Assembly: GCF_014648775.1 (NCBI RefSeq)
Contig: NZ_BMRT01000003.1
Location: 558,001-622,000, forward strand
Origin: Streptomyces abikoensis
GTDB taxonomy: Bacteria; Actinomycetota; Actinomycetes; Streptomycetales; Streptomycetaceae
DNA: 64,000 nt
Reading direction: 5' to 3'
Shown piece by piece: positions 34,691 through 43,317 of this stretch. Made by a program: the position numbers and the translations under genes. The notes below the pieces were generated by a model. It was not told where the DNA came from, searched no databases, and saw only the letters and a list, made by a program, of their open reading frames with translations. Numbering within the stretch: the stretch's first letter is position 1; every line of letters begins with the position of its first letter.

Positions 34691-36055
34691 TCAGGAATCG
34701 GACCCGGGGAAGGGCCAGGCGTTGGGGCGGCAGGTCTTCCCGTCGGTCGTGAGGAACTTGGTCTGCTGCATCATCACGGGCGCGAGCGCGCCCTCCTTGG
34801 GGCAGGTCTCGTGGTCGTGGCCGAGGCGGTGGCCGACCTCGTGGTTGATCAGCATCTGCCGGTACTCGTGCATCCGGTCGCCGAAGGTCTGCGAGCCCTG
34901 CGCCCAGCGATAGGCGTTGATCATCACCCGGTCGGTCGCGGCCGAGTCGCAGGAGACGTTGTCCTCCGTGGTGTCCAGGCCGGACTTGGCGCACCAGGCG
35001 GCCGTCGTCTTCGGGCTGGCGAGGGTGACGACGAAGTCGGCGTCGCCGGAGGAGACGCGTTCGAAGGTGCGCTTGCCGCCGTGGCCCCAGCTGCGGTCGT
35101 CGTTGAGGGTGCGGTGGACGGCGGTGGCGAAGAGCGAGCCGTCGAACGGCAGCCCCTTCTCCACGTCAACGCGGTACCGGAGAACATCACCCTTACCGGG
35201 GGCCTTGTCATGGCCCGCCACGGTCACGAATTCACCCGAGGCCCCGGCGTCGGCCTCCAGCGGGTACTTCTTCGCCATCTTCTGCTCGTACGTGGCGGGC
35301 ACCTCGGCACCGCCCTTGGGCGTGGGCCTGCTGTCGGAGCGCGAGGCCGCCTCGGGGTCCACGCGCTTGCCGACGTCCGCGGCGCGCGCCCGTGCCGCGT
35401 CGTCCCCGCCGTCGCGCAGCTGGGTGGTCACCGTCACCGCGAGGACGGCTGTCACCACGGCCGCCGCGACGCCGATCACCGTCCGCCCGCGTCCGCCGCG
35501 GGCCCCGGCGCCGCGGGCCGCCGCGCGCCCGCCCTCACGGCGGGGCCGGGGCGGGACGGGCGTCACGGGCGGAGCGGCATCGGCCGACGGTGCGGAGGCG
35601 GGGGCCGGGACCGTGCGGAGCGGGTCACCGTGGAGGGCGTCGTCGGTCGCGTATCCCGTGGTGTAGCGGGTGAACCCGGCCGGCGGGGCGGCGGGCCCGG
35701 CCGCGCCGGGGGCCGCCTGGGCGCGCTGGGCGCCGATGACGCCCCAGCCCAGCACCGGCTCGCGCGGCTCGGCCGCCGCCTGCGGGGTGAAGCCCGAGCT
35801 GTAGCCCGCGTGGTAGCCGGCGTCGTACTCGCGGTCGAAGCCCGCGTCGAAATCGGCGGCGAGCTCCGCGGCCTCCCTGCCGGAGGCGGTACCGCGCCGG
35901 CGCCCCGGGCCGGGGCCGGGCACGGGCTGCCCGGCGTCGGGCAGCGAGGCCGCGGGGCCGGGCCCGCCCTCGGTACGGCGGCGGCCCGAGCCGGGGGCCG
36001 CGCCCGCGGCGCCCCCGTAGGGGGGCCGGTCGGCGCGTGCGCTGTGTTTACCCAC
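34691..36055 (-). CDS. DUF3152 exported zinc-metalloprotease-like protein
   Basis: 454 aa from a GTG at 36055. A long Pro/Gly/Arg-rich N-terminal cytoplasmic region (about 1-185) includes an odd Asp/Gly/Tyr stretch (DFDAGFDREYDAGYHAGYSSG). One TM segment (about 195-215) precedes an extracytoplasmic DUF3152 domain (about 265-454). The domain carries HEVGHRLGHDHE, a metzincin-like HExxHxxGxxH variant, and paired cysteines. A homologue lies in the same mycobacterial neighbourhood. Function unknown; a surface zinc peptidase is plausible, though HEVGH keeps the catalytic glutamate. Overlaps the upstream hydrolase gene by 8 bp. Confidence 0.85.
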   Translation of the reverse strand: MGKHSARADRPPYGGAAGAAPGSGRRRTEGGPGPAASLPDAGQPVPGPGPGRRRGTASGREAAELAADFDAGFDREYDAGYHAGYSSGFTPQAAAEPREPVLGWGVIGAQRAQAAPGAAGPAAPPAGFTRYTTGYATDDALHGDPLRTVPAPASAPSADAAPPVTPVPPRPRREGGRAAARGAGARGGRGRTVIGVAAAVVTAVLAVTVTTQLRDGGDDAARARAADVGKRVDPEAASRSDSRPTPKGGAEVPATYEQKMAKKYPLEADAGASGEFVTVAGHDKAPGKGDVLRYRVDVEKGLPFDGSLFATAVHRTLNDDRSWGHGGKRTFERVSSGDADFVVTLASPKTTAAWCAKSGLDTTEDNVSCDSAATDRVMINAYRWAQGSQTFGDRMHEYRQMLINHEVGHRLGHDHETCPKEGALAPVMMQQTKFLTTDGKTCRPNAWPFPGSDS

Positions 36056-37040
36056 GGGGCGGGGCGCTCCGTTCCGGTGTCGGTGTCGTGGCGGTGTCCG
36101 CGAGCAGTTCCCGGAAGGCGCGAGCCACCGTGTCCGGGTCCTCCATCATCGCGACATGCCCCGCCTCGAGAAGCGTCAGCAGCCGCGAGTCGCGGAAAGC
36201 CTTGCTCGCGCGGCGGGCCATGCGGATGGACACGAGCTGATCGCGCACTCCGTACACGAGCAGAGTAGGGGCAAGGACCTTCTCCGCCTGACGCCACAGC
36301 GAATGCTGTCCGCCGAGCGTGTACGCGTCGACGATGCCGCGCGCCGAACGGGCCATGACGTCCCAGAAGTAGGGGAGCTCCAGGCGCCGCTCGTACTCGG
36401 CGACGGCCAGGGCGAAGCCCTCGGGCGTCACCCTGGCCGGGTCGCCGTAGCAGAGGGCGAGCACCTCGCGGGTGCGGCGCTCGGGCGTCCACTCCTTCGT
36501 CATCCGGGCGAAGAGGGAGACGACACCGGGCACGGCGAGCAGCCCGGTGGGCACCGCCGTGCGCTGGGGGCGCAGCTCGGGCAGGGCGGGCGAGACGAGG
36601 GTGAGCGTGCGGACGAGGTCGGGCCGGACGGCTGCGACGCGGGTGGCGACGGCGCCGCCCATCGAATTGCCGAACAGGTGGACGGGGCCGCGACCGCCGG
36701 CGTCGAGGTGGCGGATGACCGCGCGGGCGTACCCCGTGATGGAGTAGTCGCCGTCCTCCGGCGGGGGCGCGTCACCGAAGCCCGGCAGGTCGAGGGCCTC
36801 GCCGTCGACGGTGTCGGCGAGCCGGTCCATCAGCTCGGACCAGTTCTGCGAGGAGCCGCCGAGCCCGTGGACGAAGAGCGCGGGGGCCAGGCCGGCGCGG
36901 ACGGGCGGGCGGGCGCGGACGGTCAGCGTGACCCCGGGCAGGGCCACCGTGCGCAGCACCTCCCCCGGGCTGACCCGCGAGGACCGCGTGGGCGGCACGA
37001 CGGGGACGGCACCGGTGTCCGGCGACTCGGTCGATGACAT
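36048..37040 (-). CDS. Alpha/beta-fold hydrolase
   Basis: 330 aa. FVHGLGGSSQNW (oxyanion hole), nucleophile elbow GNSMGGA (about residue 125), acid VYGVRDQLV, and base GHVAMMEDP. Substrate unknown; resembles actinobacterial lipase/esterase-like hydrolases. A TAACAT -10-like box 7 bp upstream of the ATG suggests a leaderless transcript. Shares its transcript with the DUF3152 gene. Confidence 0.88.
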   Translation of the reverse strand: MSSTESPDTGAVPVVPPTRSSRVSPGEVLRTVALPGVTLTVRARPPVRAGLAPALFVHGLGGSSQNWSELMDRLADTVDGEALDLPGFGDAPPPEDGDYSITGYARAVIRHLDAGGRGPVHLFGNSMGGAVATRVAAVRPDLVRTLTLVSPALPELRPQRTAVPTGLLAVPGVVSLFARMTKEWTPERRTREVLALCYGDPARVTPEGFALAVAEYERRLELPYFWDVMARSARGIVDAYTLGGQHSLWRQAEKVLAPTLLVYGVRDQLVSIRMARRASKAFRDSRLLTLLEAGHVAMMEDPDTVARAFRELLADTATTPTPERSAPPRG

Positions 37041-37193
37041 GCGGGCAATGTTACGAGACGATCACGCCGGGGCCCTTGTGGCGGGGGTCACAGATCGCCT
37101 GGCGGTGCGGGGCACTCTCTCCTAGGCTGCCCAACAGGGAGTATCAAGGAGTAAGAGGGGCGCTCACACCGGATACCGGAAGGGATCCCGCTC

Positions 37194-37421
37194 ATGCCTG
37201 TCGACCCGACCGACCCGGACACCTTCGAAGAAGCAGACGAAGAGGAGGTCGCCATGGAGTTCGACGCGGAGACCCCGGAGGCGGACGCCGCCGAGCAGCA
37301 CGCGGACCTGTCCCCGCACGAGGACGACCCGCTGACGCACGTCGACCCGGCCGCGGCGAACGAGGCGGACCGCGCGGAACAGGCCCGGGTGGTGGAGCTG
37401 GACGAGGACGACTACCGCTGA
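37194..37421 (+). CDS. Small highly acidic protein of unknown function
   Basis: 75 aa, roughly a third Asp/Glu, with no hydrophobic core (DTFEEADEEEVAMEFDAE; VELDEDDYR at the C-terminus). ATG at 37194 preceded by GGAAGGGA with good spacing. Likely disordered. Similar short acidic ORFs occur in streptomycetes, but I do not know a function. Divergent from the hydrolase gene and upstream of the TetR gene on the same strand. Confidence 0.68.
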   Translation: MPVDPTDPDTFEEADEEEVAMEFDAETPEADAAEQHADLSPHEDDPLTHVDPAAANEADRAEQARVVELDEDDYR

Positions 37422-37603
37422 CCCGCGGGGCACCTGTGCCGATAATCGGCGATTTGTCGATTTCCCACAGCGTCCGGTCCATGAAATTCTCCGCTCCGAC
37501 CGCGCACGCTCCGGTTACCCAAAAGTACGATGGCGGGCGCGTGCACACCGGGCACCTCCCGGCTGCCGCCGGGGGGAGCACAGAAAACGACATGGGAGGC
37601 GGC

Positions 37604-38236
37604 GTGACAGCCATCGAGCAGACCGAGGCGCGCCCGCGGGGCACACGCCTGCCGCGCCGAGCCCGACGCAATCAGCTCCTGGGCGCGGCCCAGGAGGTCT
37701 TCGTGGCCCAGGGGTACCACGCCGCCGCGATGGACGACATCGCCGAGCGCGCGGGCGTGAGCAAGCCGGTCCTCTACCAGCACTTCCCGGGCAAGCTGGA
37801 CCTCTACCTGGCCCTGCTGGACCAGCACTGCGAGAACCTGCTCCAGGCGGTCCGCACGGCGCTCGCCTCCACCAACGAGAACAAGCTGCGCGTGGCGGCC
37901 ACCATGGACGCCTACTTCGCCTACGTCGAGGACGAGGGCGGCGCCTTCCGGCTGGTCTTCGAATCCGACCTCACCAACGAGCCGGCCGTGCGCGAGCGCG
38001 TCGAGCGGGTCTCGCTGGAGTGCGCGGAGGCGATCAGCGAGGTCGTCGCCGAGGACACCGGCCTGTCGAAGGACGAGGCCATGCTGCTGGCCGTGGGTCT
38101 CGGCGGCGTCTCCCAGGTCGTCGCCCGCTACTGGCTCTCCAGCGAGAGCGCCGTGCCGCGCGAGACGGCCGTCCAGCTGCTGACGTCGCTGGCCTGGCGC
38201 GGCATCGCGGGCTTCCCCAAGGTCGCGCCCGAGTAG
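37604..38236 (+). CDS. TetR/AcrR family transcriptional regulator
   Basis: 210 aa from a GTG at 37604 with GGGAGG upstream; an ATG at 37592 is also in frame. The TetR HTH is clear (RNQLLGAAQEVFVAQGYHAAAMDDIAERAGVSKPVLYQHFPGK split across residues about 18-62). The C-terminal ligand domain has FRLVFESDLTNEPAVRERVERV. A TetR gene followed by DUF3107 is the same order as in mycobacteria (Rv3208-Rv3208A). Target and ligand unknown. Confidence 0.92.
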   Translation: MTAIEQTEARPRGTRLPRRARRNQLLGAAQEVFVAQGYHAAAMDDIAERAGVSKPVLYQHFPGKLDLYLALLDQHCENLLQAVRTALASTNENKLRVAATMDAYFAYVEDEGGAFRLVFESDLTNEPAVRERVERVSLECAEAISEVVAEDTGLSKDEAMLLAVGLGGVSQVVARYWLSSESAVPRETAVQLLTSLAWRGIAGFPKVAPE

Positions 38237-38428
38237 CCCCGGCCGGCGTCCGGCCACCGCGCCGCACCCCGCGGCCGGGCGTGTCCCATGTGTTCGCTGC
38301 GAGCGTGCGAACGGGGCCCGGCGGACCGCCCGTACCGGGCTAATGTTTGCAACGTACGGCGCGGCTGGTCCGCGCACCCCTCCCCTGGGCTCAGCCATGG
38401 GGGACCCCAACCTTCGGAGGGACAGACC

Positions 38429-38656
38429 GTGGAGGTCAAGATCGGCGTGCAGCACGCGCCCCGCGAGATCGTTCTGGAGAGCGGGCTGGCTGCCGAAGAA
38501 GTCGAGCGCATGGTGGCCGAGGCGCTCGCCGGCAAGTCCGCGCTGCTGAGCCTGACGGACGACCGTGGCCGCAAGGTCCTGGTGCCGGCCGACCGCCTGG
38601 CGTACGTGGAGATCGGCGAGCCGACGACCCGTAAGGTCGGCTTCGGCGCGATGTGA
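38429..38656 (+). CDS. DUF3107 small protein
   Basis: 75 aa from a GTG at 38429 with GGAGGG 8 bp upstream. VEVKIGVQHAPREIVLES...VEIGEPTTRKVGFG matches the actinobacterial DUF3107 family (mycobacterial TB9.4-like). Function unknown. It follows the TetR gene and ends in a very strong hairpin. Confidence 0.88.
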   Translation: MEVKIGVQHAPREIVLESGLAAEEVERMVAEALAGKSALLSLTDDRGRKVLVPADRLAYVEIGEPTTRKVGFGAM

Positions 38657-38677
38657 CCCGCTGCCCGGCGGAATGCG

Positions 38678-38720
38678 AACGGCGGGGCCCCGGTGTGGAA
38701 TTCACCGGGGCCCCGCCGTT
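38678..38720 (+). terminator. Hairpin terminator after DUF3107
   Basis: An 18-bp perfect stem: AACGGCGGGGCCCCGGTG (38678-38695), 7-nt loop, and its exact complement (38703-38720). Lies 22 bp after the stop. Confidence 0.88.
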
Positions 38721-38871
38721 GTTCGTATCAGGTACGGGGCCGGGCTGTTGTTCGTATCCGGGGGGCGTACCGGGGCCGTCGCCGAGGGTTGCCCGGGGCG
38801 GACCCGGGGTAAGACCGCTACGACCGATTTGCACCCCGCTTCTCGGCCACCTCACTGGGAGGGTATTGAGC

Positions 38872-39150
38872 ATGATCCTCTGGGAAGCGCTCGGCTCGGT
38901 CCTCATCGGCCTCGCCGTCTCCTACGCGGCCCTGCGCTGGCTTCCCGCGCGCTTCGGGCAGATCCGTTCCCGGGGCCTGGCCCTGTCCACCGGGCCGGGC
39001 GCGGCCCTCTTCGGCGCCCTGCTGGGCCATTCCGTGCTGGGCCCGGGCCACACCCTCGCCACGCTGGGCGTCTCCCTGGGCGTCTGCGTCGCGCTGCTCT
39101 CGCTGCTGCTGCGCCCCACCGGCCGGCCCCGCCGCTCGGCCACGGCCTGA
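38872..39150 (+). CDS. Small integral membrane protein
   Basis: 92 aa from an ATG at 38872 with GGGAGGG upstream. Three hydrophobic segments (about residues 5-22, 42-57, 62-80) and a basic C-terminus (RPTGRPRRSATA). No recognisable family; resembles short uncharacterised Streptomyces membrane proteins. Convergent with the ferritin-like gene. Confidence 0.75.
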   Translation: MILWEALGSVLIGLAVSYAALRWLPARFGQIRSRGLALSTGPGAALFGALLGHSVLGPGHTLATLGVSLGVCVALLSLLLRPTGRPRRSATA

Positions 39151-39214
39151 CGACCGCGGCACCGCGACGGGATACCGGTGGTGAGCGTTGACCGTCCCGC
39201 TGCTCCGGCGCCTG

Positions 39215-39949
39215 TTATGCCGCCAGGCCCAGCGCGGCCATGCGCTTGGTGTGCGCCTCGGTGATCCGGGAGAACATCTTCCCGACCTCGGCCAGATCGA
39301 AGCCGTCGGCCACCCCGCCCACGAGCATCGTCGACAGGGCGTCACGGTCGGCGACCACGCGCTGCGCCTGCGAGAGCGCCTCGCCCATCAGCCGGCGCGC
39401 CCAGAGCGCGAGCCGCCCGCCCACGCGGGGGTCGGCCTCGATGGCCGCCCGCACCTTCTCGACCGCGAACGAGGCGTGGCCCGTGTCGTCGAGCACGGCC
39501 AGCACCAGCGCCCGGGTGTCGGAGTCCAGCCGCGCCGCCACCTCGCGGTAGAAGTCACTGGCGATGGAATCGCCCACATACGCCTTGACCAGGCCCTCCA
39601 GCCAGTCCGAGGGCGCGGTCAGCCGGTGGAACTCGTCCACGCCGGCGGCGAAGGGCTCCATCGCGGGGGTCGGCGGCGCGTCGATCGCCTCCAGGCGGTC
39701 CCGCAGCCGCTGGAAGTGCTGGAACTCGGCCGCGGCCATCTTGGCCAGCGCGGCCTTGTCGTCCAGGCTGGGCGCGAGCGCGGCGTCCTCCGCCAGCCGC
39801 TCGAAGGCGGCCAGCTCACCGTAGGCGAGGGCGCCGAGCAGATCCACGACGGCCGCCCGGTACCGCGGGTCGGCGGAGGCCGTGGCCCAGTCCTGGGCGG
39901 CGATTCCGGTGGGCTCGGTGGCGTTCTCGGGTGTGTCGGGCGTCTCCAT
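39215..39949 (-). CDS. Ferritin-like fold protein (MiaE-like)
   Basis: 244 aa from an ATG at 39949. Helical protein with carboxylate/histidine positions of a ferritin-like di-iron fold: GELAAFERLAED, AAAEFQHFQRLRDRLE (ExxH), and VLDDTGHASFAVEKV. Its mycobacterial counterpart lies beside the RhlE helicase gene, as here. A tRNA-hydroxylase-like activity has been suggested for relatives by fold only. Divergent from the DEAD-box gene. Confidence 0.83.
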   Translation of the reverse strand: METPDTPENATEPTGIAAQDWATASADPRYRAAVVDLLGALAYGELAAFERLAEDAALAPSLDDKAALAKMAAAEFQHFQRLRDRLEAIDAPPTPAMEPFAAGVDEFHRLTAPSDWLEGLVKAYVGDSIASDFYREVAARLDSDTRALVLAVLDDTGHASFAVEKVRAAIEADPRVGGRLALWARRLMGEALSQAQRVVADRDALSTMLVGGVADGFDLAEVGKMFSRITEAHTKRMAALGLAA

Positions 39950-40376
39950 GCAGCGAACGATAGCCCGCCATGCGACACGGCGAACCCCCTGGTCAGACAG
40001 TTCATCCCGATCCGGACACGGGATTGTCCGGACACACATGCGCCTTTCCGGGGTACAGTGCTAATAGGCCAGCCGAGTATTCGGCCGGCCCACCTCATGC
40101 TGTGTCTTCTGGAGGCGACTCTCCAGGACTCCAGCGGATGCCCGGTCGGTGGCCCGATCGGCTTCCACACAACCGACCGCCCTCCGCGGGGTGCGCACGA
40201 GTCGTGCGTACCTGGAGGGATCCGCTCGCGGCACGTGTGCTCGAGCGAAGGCAGTGGTCCCGCGCCGCGCCCGGCCCCATCCGGTGGCCGGCTCAGTACC
40301 CCGGCGCGGTCCGTACGTCCCTCACGTACGACCCCCTTCGCCGCCTCGCGCCGCGTCTCACAGAAGAGGCAAGACT
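39950..40376 (+). promoter_or_regulatory. Long structured 5' leader of the DEAD-box helicase gene
   Basis: 427 bp with no credible coding sequence before the helicase homology. At least three local hairpins are visible: CTGGAG/CTCCAG (about 40110-40127), GCACGA/TCGTGC (about 40195-40208), and GTACGT-CCCTC-ACGTAC (about 40312-40328) just before the start. CTGGAG recurs at about 40211, so alternative pairing is possible. A TACAGT (40053-40058) may be the -10. Autoregulation or cold response is an inference from other RNA helicase genes. Confidence 0.5.
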
Positions 40377-43151
40377 CTGTCCACTTTCCGCGATCTTGGG
40401 ATTCTGTCCGAAACCGCCGAGGCCCTCGAGGCCGTCGGCATCGTGAATCCGTTCCCCATCCAGGAGATGACGCTTCCGGTCGCCCTCTCCGGCTCCGACG
40501 TCATCGGCCAGGCCAAGACCGGCACCGGCAAGACCCTGGGCTTCGGCCTTCCCCTGCTGGAGCGCGTCGTCGTCCCCGCCGACGTGGAGGCCGGCCGGGC
40601 GAAGCCCGAGCAGCTGACCGACGCCCCGCAGGCGCTCATCGTGGTCCCCACCCGTGAGCTGTGCCAGCAGGTCACCAACGACCTCCTCACCGCCGGCAAG
40701 GTCCGCAACGTCCGCGTCCAGGCGATCTACGGCGGCCGCGCCTACGAGCCCCAGGTCGAGGCCCTCAAGAAGGGCGTCGACGTCATCGTCGGCACCCCCG
40801 GCCGACTGCTCGACCTCGCCGGCCAGAAGAAGCTGAACCTCGCCCACGTCAAGGCGCTCGTCCTCGACGAGGCCGACGAGATGCTGGACCTGGGCTTCCT
40901 GCCCGACGTCGAGCGCATCATCACGATGCTCCCGGCCAAGCGCCAGACGATGCTCTTCTCCGCGACCATGCCCGGCGCGGTCATCTCGCTCGCGCGCCGC
41001 TACATGTCGCAGCCCACGCACATCCGCGCCACCTCGCCGGACGACGAGGGCCAGACGCACGCCAACATCGCGCAGCACATCTTCCGCGCCCACAACATGG
41101 ACAAGCCGGAGATGGTCGCCCGCATCCTGCAGGCGGAGGGCCGCAACCGCGCGATGATCTTCTGCCGTACGAAGCGGACGGCCGCCGACATCTCCGAGCA
41201 GCTCACCCGGCGCGGTTTCGCCGCCGGCGCCGTCCACGGCGACCTCGGCCAGGGCGCCCGCGAGCAGGCGCTGCGCGCCTTCCGCAACGGCAAGGTCGAC
41301 GTCCTGGTCTGCACCGACGTCGCCGCGCGCGGCATCGACGTCGACGACGTCACGCACGTGATCAACTACCAGACCCCCGAGGACGAGAAGACCTACCTCC
41401 ACCGCATCGGCCGCACCGGCCGCGCGGGCAAGTCGGGTACGGCCGTCACGCTGGTCGACTGGGACGACATCCCGCGCTGGAAGCTGATCAACAAGGCGCT
41501 GGAGCTGTCGTTCGACGAGCCGGAGGAGACGTACTCCACGTCCCCGCACCTGTACGAGGCGCTGGGCATCCCCGCCGGCACCAAGGGCATCCTGCCCCGC
41601 TCCGAGCGCACCCTCGCCGGCCTCGCGGCCGAGGAGATCGAGGACCTCGGCGAGGTGGGCGGCGGCCGTGGCCGCGGGCGTGACGGCGGCCGTCGTGGCC
41701 GTGACGGCGGCCGCGACGGTGGCCGTGACCGCGATCGCGTGGAGGAGGAGCGTCCGGCCCGTACGCGTACGCCGCGCCAGCGGCGCCGCACGCGGGGCGG
41801 AGCGACGCTCGGCGCGGACGCTCCGGCGGCCGTGACGCCCGTCGCGCCCGTGGCTCCGGCGGAGCCGGCCGCGGCGACCGAGGCCGTGTCGGGTGCGTCC
41901 ACCGCTGTTTCCGGTGCCCCGGAGACCCCGGCGCGTCCGCGTCGCCGTCGCCGCACGCGTGGCAGTGCGGGTGGCGGTGCGGGTACGCCCGTCGCCGCGG
42001 CGCCCGCCGCCGTGACCGCCGCGCCGGCCCCGGCCGCCGCGCCGGCTGCCGCCCCGGCGGAGCCCAAGGCTCCGGCCCGTCCGCGTCGCCGCGTGCGGCC
42101 GGTCGTCGCCCCGGTGAACGACGGCCTCGACTTCCAGACCGTGGAGAGCGCCGCGGCGGCCCTGGCCGTCCCGGCCGCCCGCGTGGCGGAGGCCGTGGAG
42201 ACGGTGGCGCCGGTGGACACCACCGAGGCCAAGCCGAAGCGCGCCCGTACCCGTACGCGCATGGCCAAGAAGGCCGTCGCCGCGGTCGAGACCGCCGAGG
42301 TCGTCGAGACCGTCGAGGCCGTCCGGACGGCAGAAGTGGTGGCCGAGCCCAAGCCGGCGCGCAAGCGTGCGACGGCGAAGAAGGCCGCCGAGGCCGCCGT
42401 GGACGCCGTCGAGGCGGTGGAGACCGCGCCGAAGCGCGCCGCCGAGGTCGCGGAGACCAAGCCCAAGCGCACCCGCGCGACGGCGAAGAAGGCCGAGGCG
42501 ACCGTCGAGGCCGCCGAGGTCGTCGCGGACGCCGTCGAGGCGACCGAGACGAAGCCCCGACGCACCCGCGCCACGGCCAAGAAGGCCGTCGCCGAGGCCG
42601 CCCCCGAGGCAGCGGAAACCGCCCCCAAGCGGACCCGCACGACCGCGAAGAAGGCTGCCGAAGCCGCTGTCGACACCGCCGAAGCGGTGGAGGCCAAGCC
42701 GAAGCGCACCCGCGCCACGGCGGCGAAGGCTGCCGAAGCCGTCGTCGACACCGCCGAGGCCGCCGAGGCGAAGCCGAAGCGCACGCGCGCCACGGCGGCC
42801 AAGGCCCCCGCCGACGCGGCCGAGGCCAAGCCGAAGCGCACCCGCGCGACCGCCAAGAAGGCCGTCGCCGTCGCCGAGGCCGTCGACACGGCCGAGGTCG
42901 CGGCGACCAAGCCGGCGCGCAAGCGTGCGGCGGCGAAGACGGCCGCCGAGGCCGTCGTGGACGCGACGGAGGCCAAGCCCAAGCGCACCCGCGCCGCGGC
43001 CAAGAAGGTCGCCGACACTGCCGAGGCAGCGGAAACCGCCCCCAAGCGGACCCGCGCCACCGCGAAGAAGGCTGCCGAAGCGACGGCCGACGTCGCCGAG
43101 GCCAAGCCCAAGCGCACCCGGAAGGCAGCGGCCCCGAAGGCCGACGCCTGA
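40377..43151 (+). CDS. DEAD-box ATP-dependent RNA helicase with histone H1-like tail
   Basis: 924 aa if started at the CTG at 40377, where conserved homology begins (STFRDLGILSETAEALEAVG). AGAAGAGG lies 6 bases upstream, and no ATG/GTG/TTG fits. Core domain: Q-motif PFPIQ, Walker A AKTGTGKT, PTREL, VLDEADEMLDLGF, FSATMP, and HRIGRTGRAG (residues 1-400). The rest is low complexity: RGRGRDGGRRGRDGG, then RRRTRG blocks, then about 13 repeats of KPKRTRATAKKA type (about 615-924), resembling histone H1 or HupS tails that bind nucleic acid. Close to RhlE; the mycobacterial counterpart sits at the same place. Confidence 0.88.
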   Translation: MSTFRDLGILSETAEALEAVGIVNPFPIQEMTLPVALSGSDVIGQAKTGTGKTLGFGLPLLERVVVPADVEAGRAKPEQLTDAPQALIVVPTRELCQQVTNDLLTAGKVRNVRVQAIYGGRAYEPQVEALKKGVDVIVGTPGRLLDLAGQKKLNLAHVKALVLDEADEMLDLGFLPDVERIITMLPAKRQTMLFSATMPGAVISLARRYMSQPTHIRATSPDDEGQTHANIAQHIFRAHNMDKPEMVARILQAEGRNRAMIFCRTKRTAADISEQLTRRGFAAGAVHGDLGQGAREQALRAFRNGKVDVLVCTDVAARGIDVDDVTHVINYQTPEDEKTYLHRIGRTGRAGKSGTAVTLVDWDDIPRWKLINKALELSFDEPEETYSTSPHLYEALGIPAGTKGILPRSERTLAGLAAEEIEDLGEVGGGRGRGRDGGRRGRDGGRDGGRDRDRVEEERPARTRTPRQRRRTRGGATLGADAPAAVTPVAPVAPAEPAAATEAVSGASTAVSGAPETPARPRRRRRTRGSAGGGAGTPVAAAPAAVTAAPAPAAAPAAAPAEPKAPARPRRRVRPVVAPVNDGLDFQTVESAAAALAVPAARVAEAVETVAPVDTTEAKPKRARTRTRMAKKAVAAVETAEVVETVEAVRTAEVVAEPKPARKRATAKKAAEAAVDAVEAVETAPKRAAEVAETKPKRTRATAKKAEATVEAAEVVADAVEATETKPRRTRATAKKAVAEAAPEAAETAPKRTRTTAKKAAEAAVDTAEAVEAKPKRTRATAAKAAEAVVDTAEAAEAKPKRTRATAAKAPADAAEAKPKRTRATAKKAVAVAEAVDTAEVAATKPARKRAAAKTAAEAVVDATEAKPKRTRAAAKKVADTAEAAETAPKRTRATAKKAAEATADVAEAKPKRTRKAAAPKADA
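42220..43150 (+). repeat. Degenerate Lys/Ala-rich repeat array in the helicase gene
   Basis: About 13 degenerate units of 45-75 bp encode KPKRTRATAKKAAEA-like peptides. DNA copies are similar but not identical, so the array is older than a fresh slippage event. Adds about 310 residues to the helicase. Confidence 0.8.
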
Positions 43152-43182
43152 TAGCAGGTCCGCGCTGACGCGCGTCGCCCCC

Positions 43183-43222
43183 GAGCGCCGGGGCGGGCTG
43201 ATCCCAGCCCGCCCCGGCGCTC
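43183..43222 (+). terminator. Hairpin terminator after the DEAD-box gene
   Basis: A 17-bp perfect stem: GAGCGCCGGGGCGGGCT (43183-43199), 6-nt loop, exact complement (43206-43222), then GTGTTT, a short T-rich run unusual in this window. Confidence 0.88.
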
Positions 43223-43243
43223 GTGTTTCGGCACGAAGGGGCC

Positions 43244-43260
43244 CGGGGGCGAAGCCCCCG
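43244..43260. repeat. Small GC-rich hairpin repeat
   Basis: CGGGGGC-GAA-GCCCCCG, a perfect 7-bp stem with GAA loop, flanked by GGGGCCC/GGGCCCC. This composition is common between Streptomyces genes, from memory. Confidence 0.5.
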
Positions 43261-43317
43261 CAAACAGCCCCGGCACCCGGAAAGGGCCCCGCCCACCCCC
43301 CGCGCTAGCCTCGTGCC

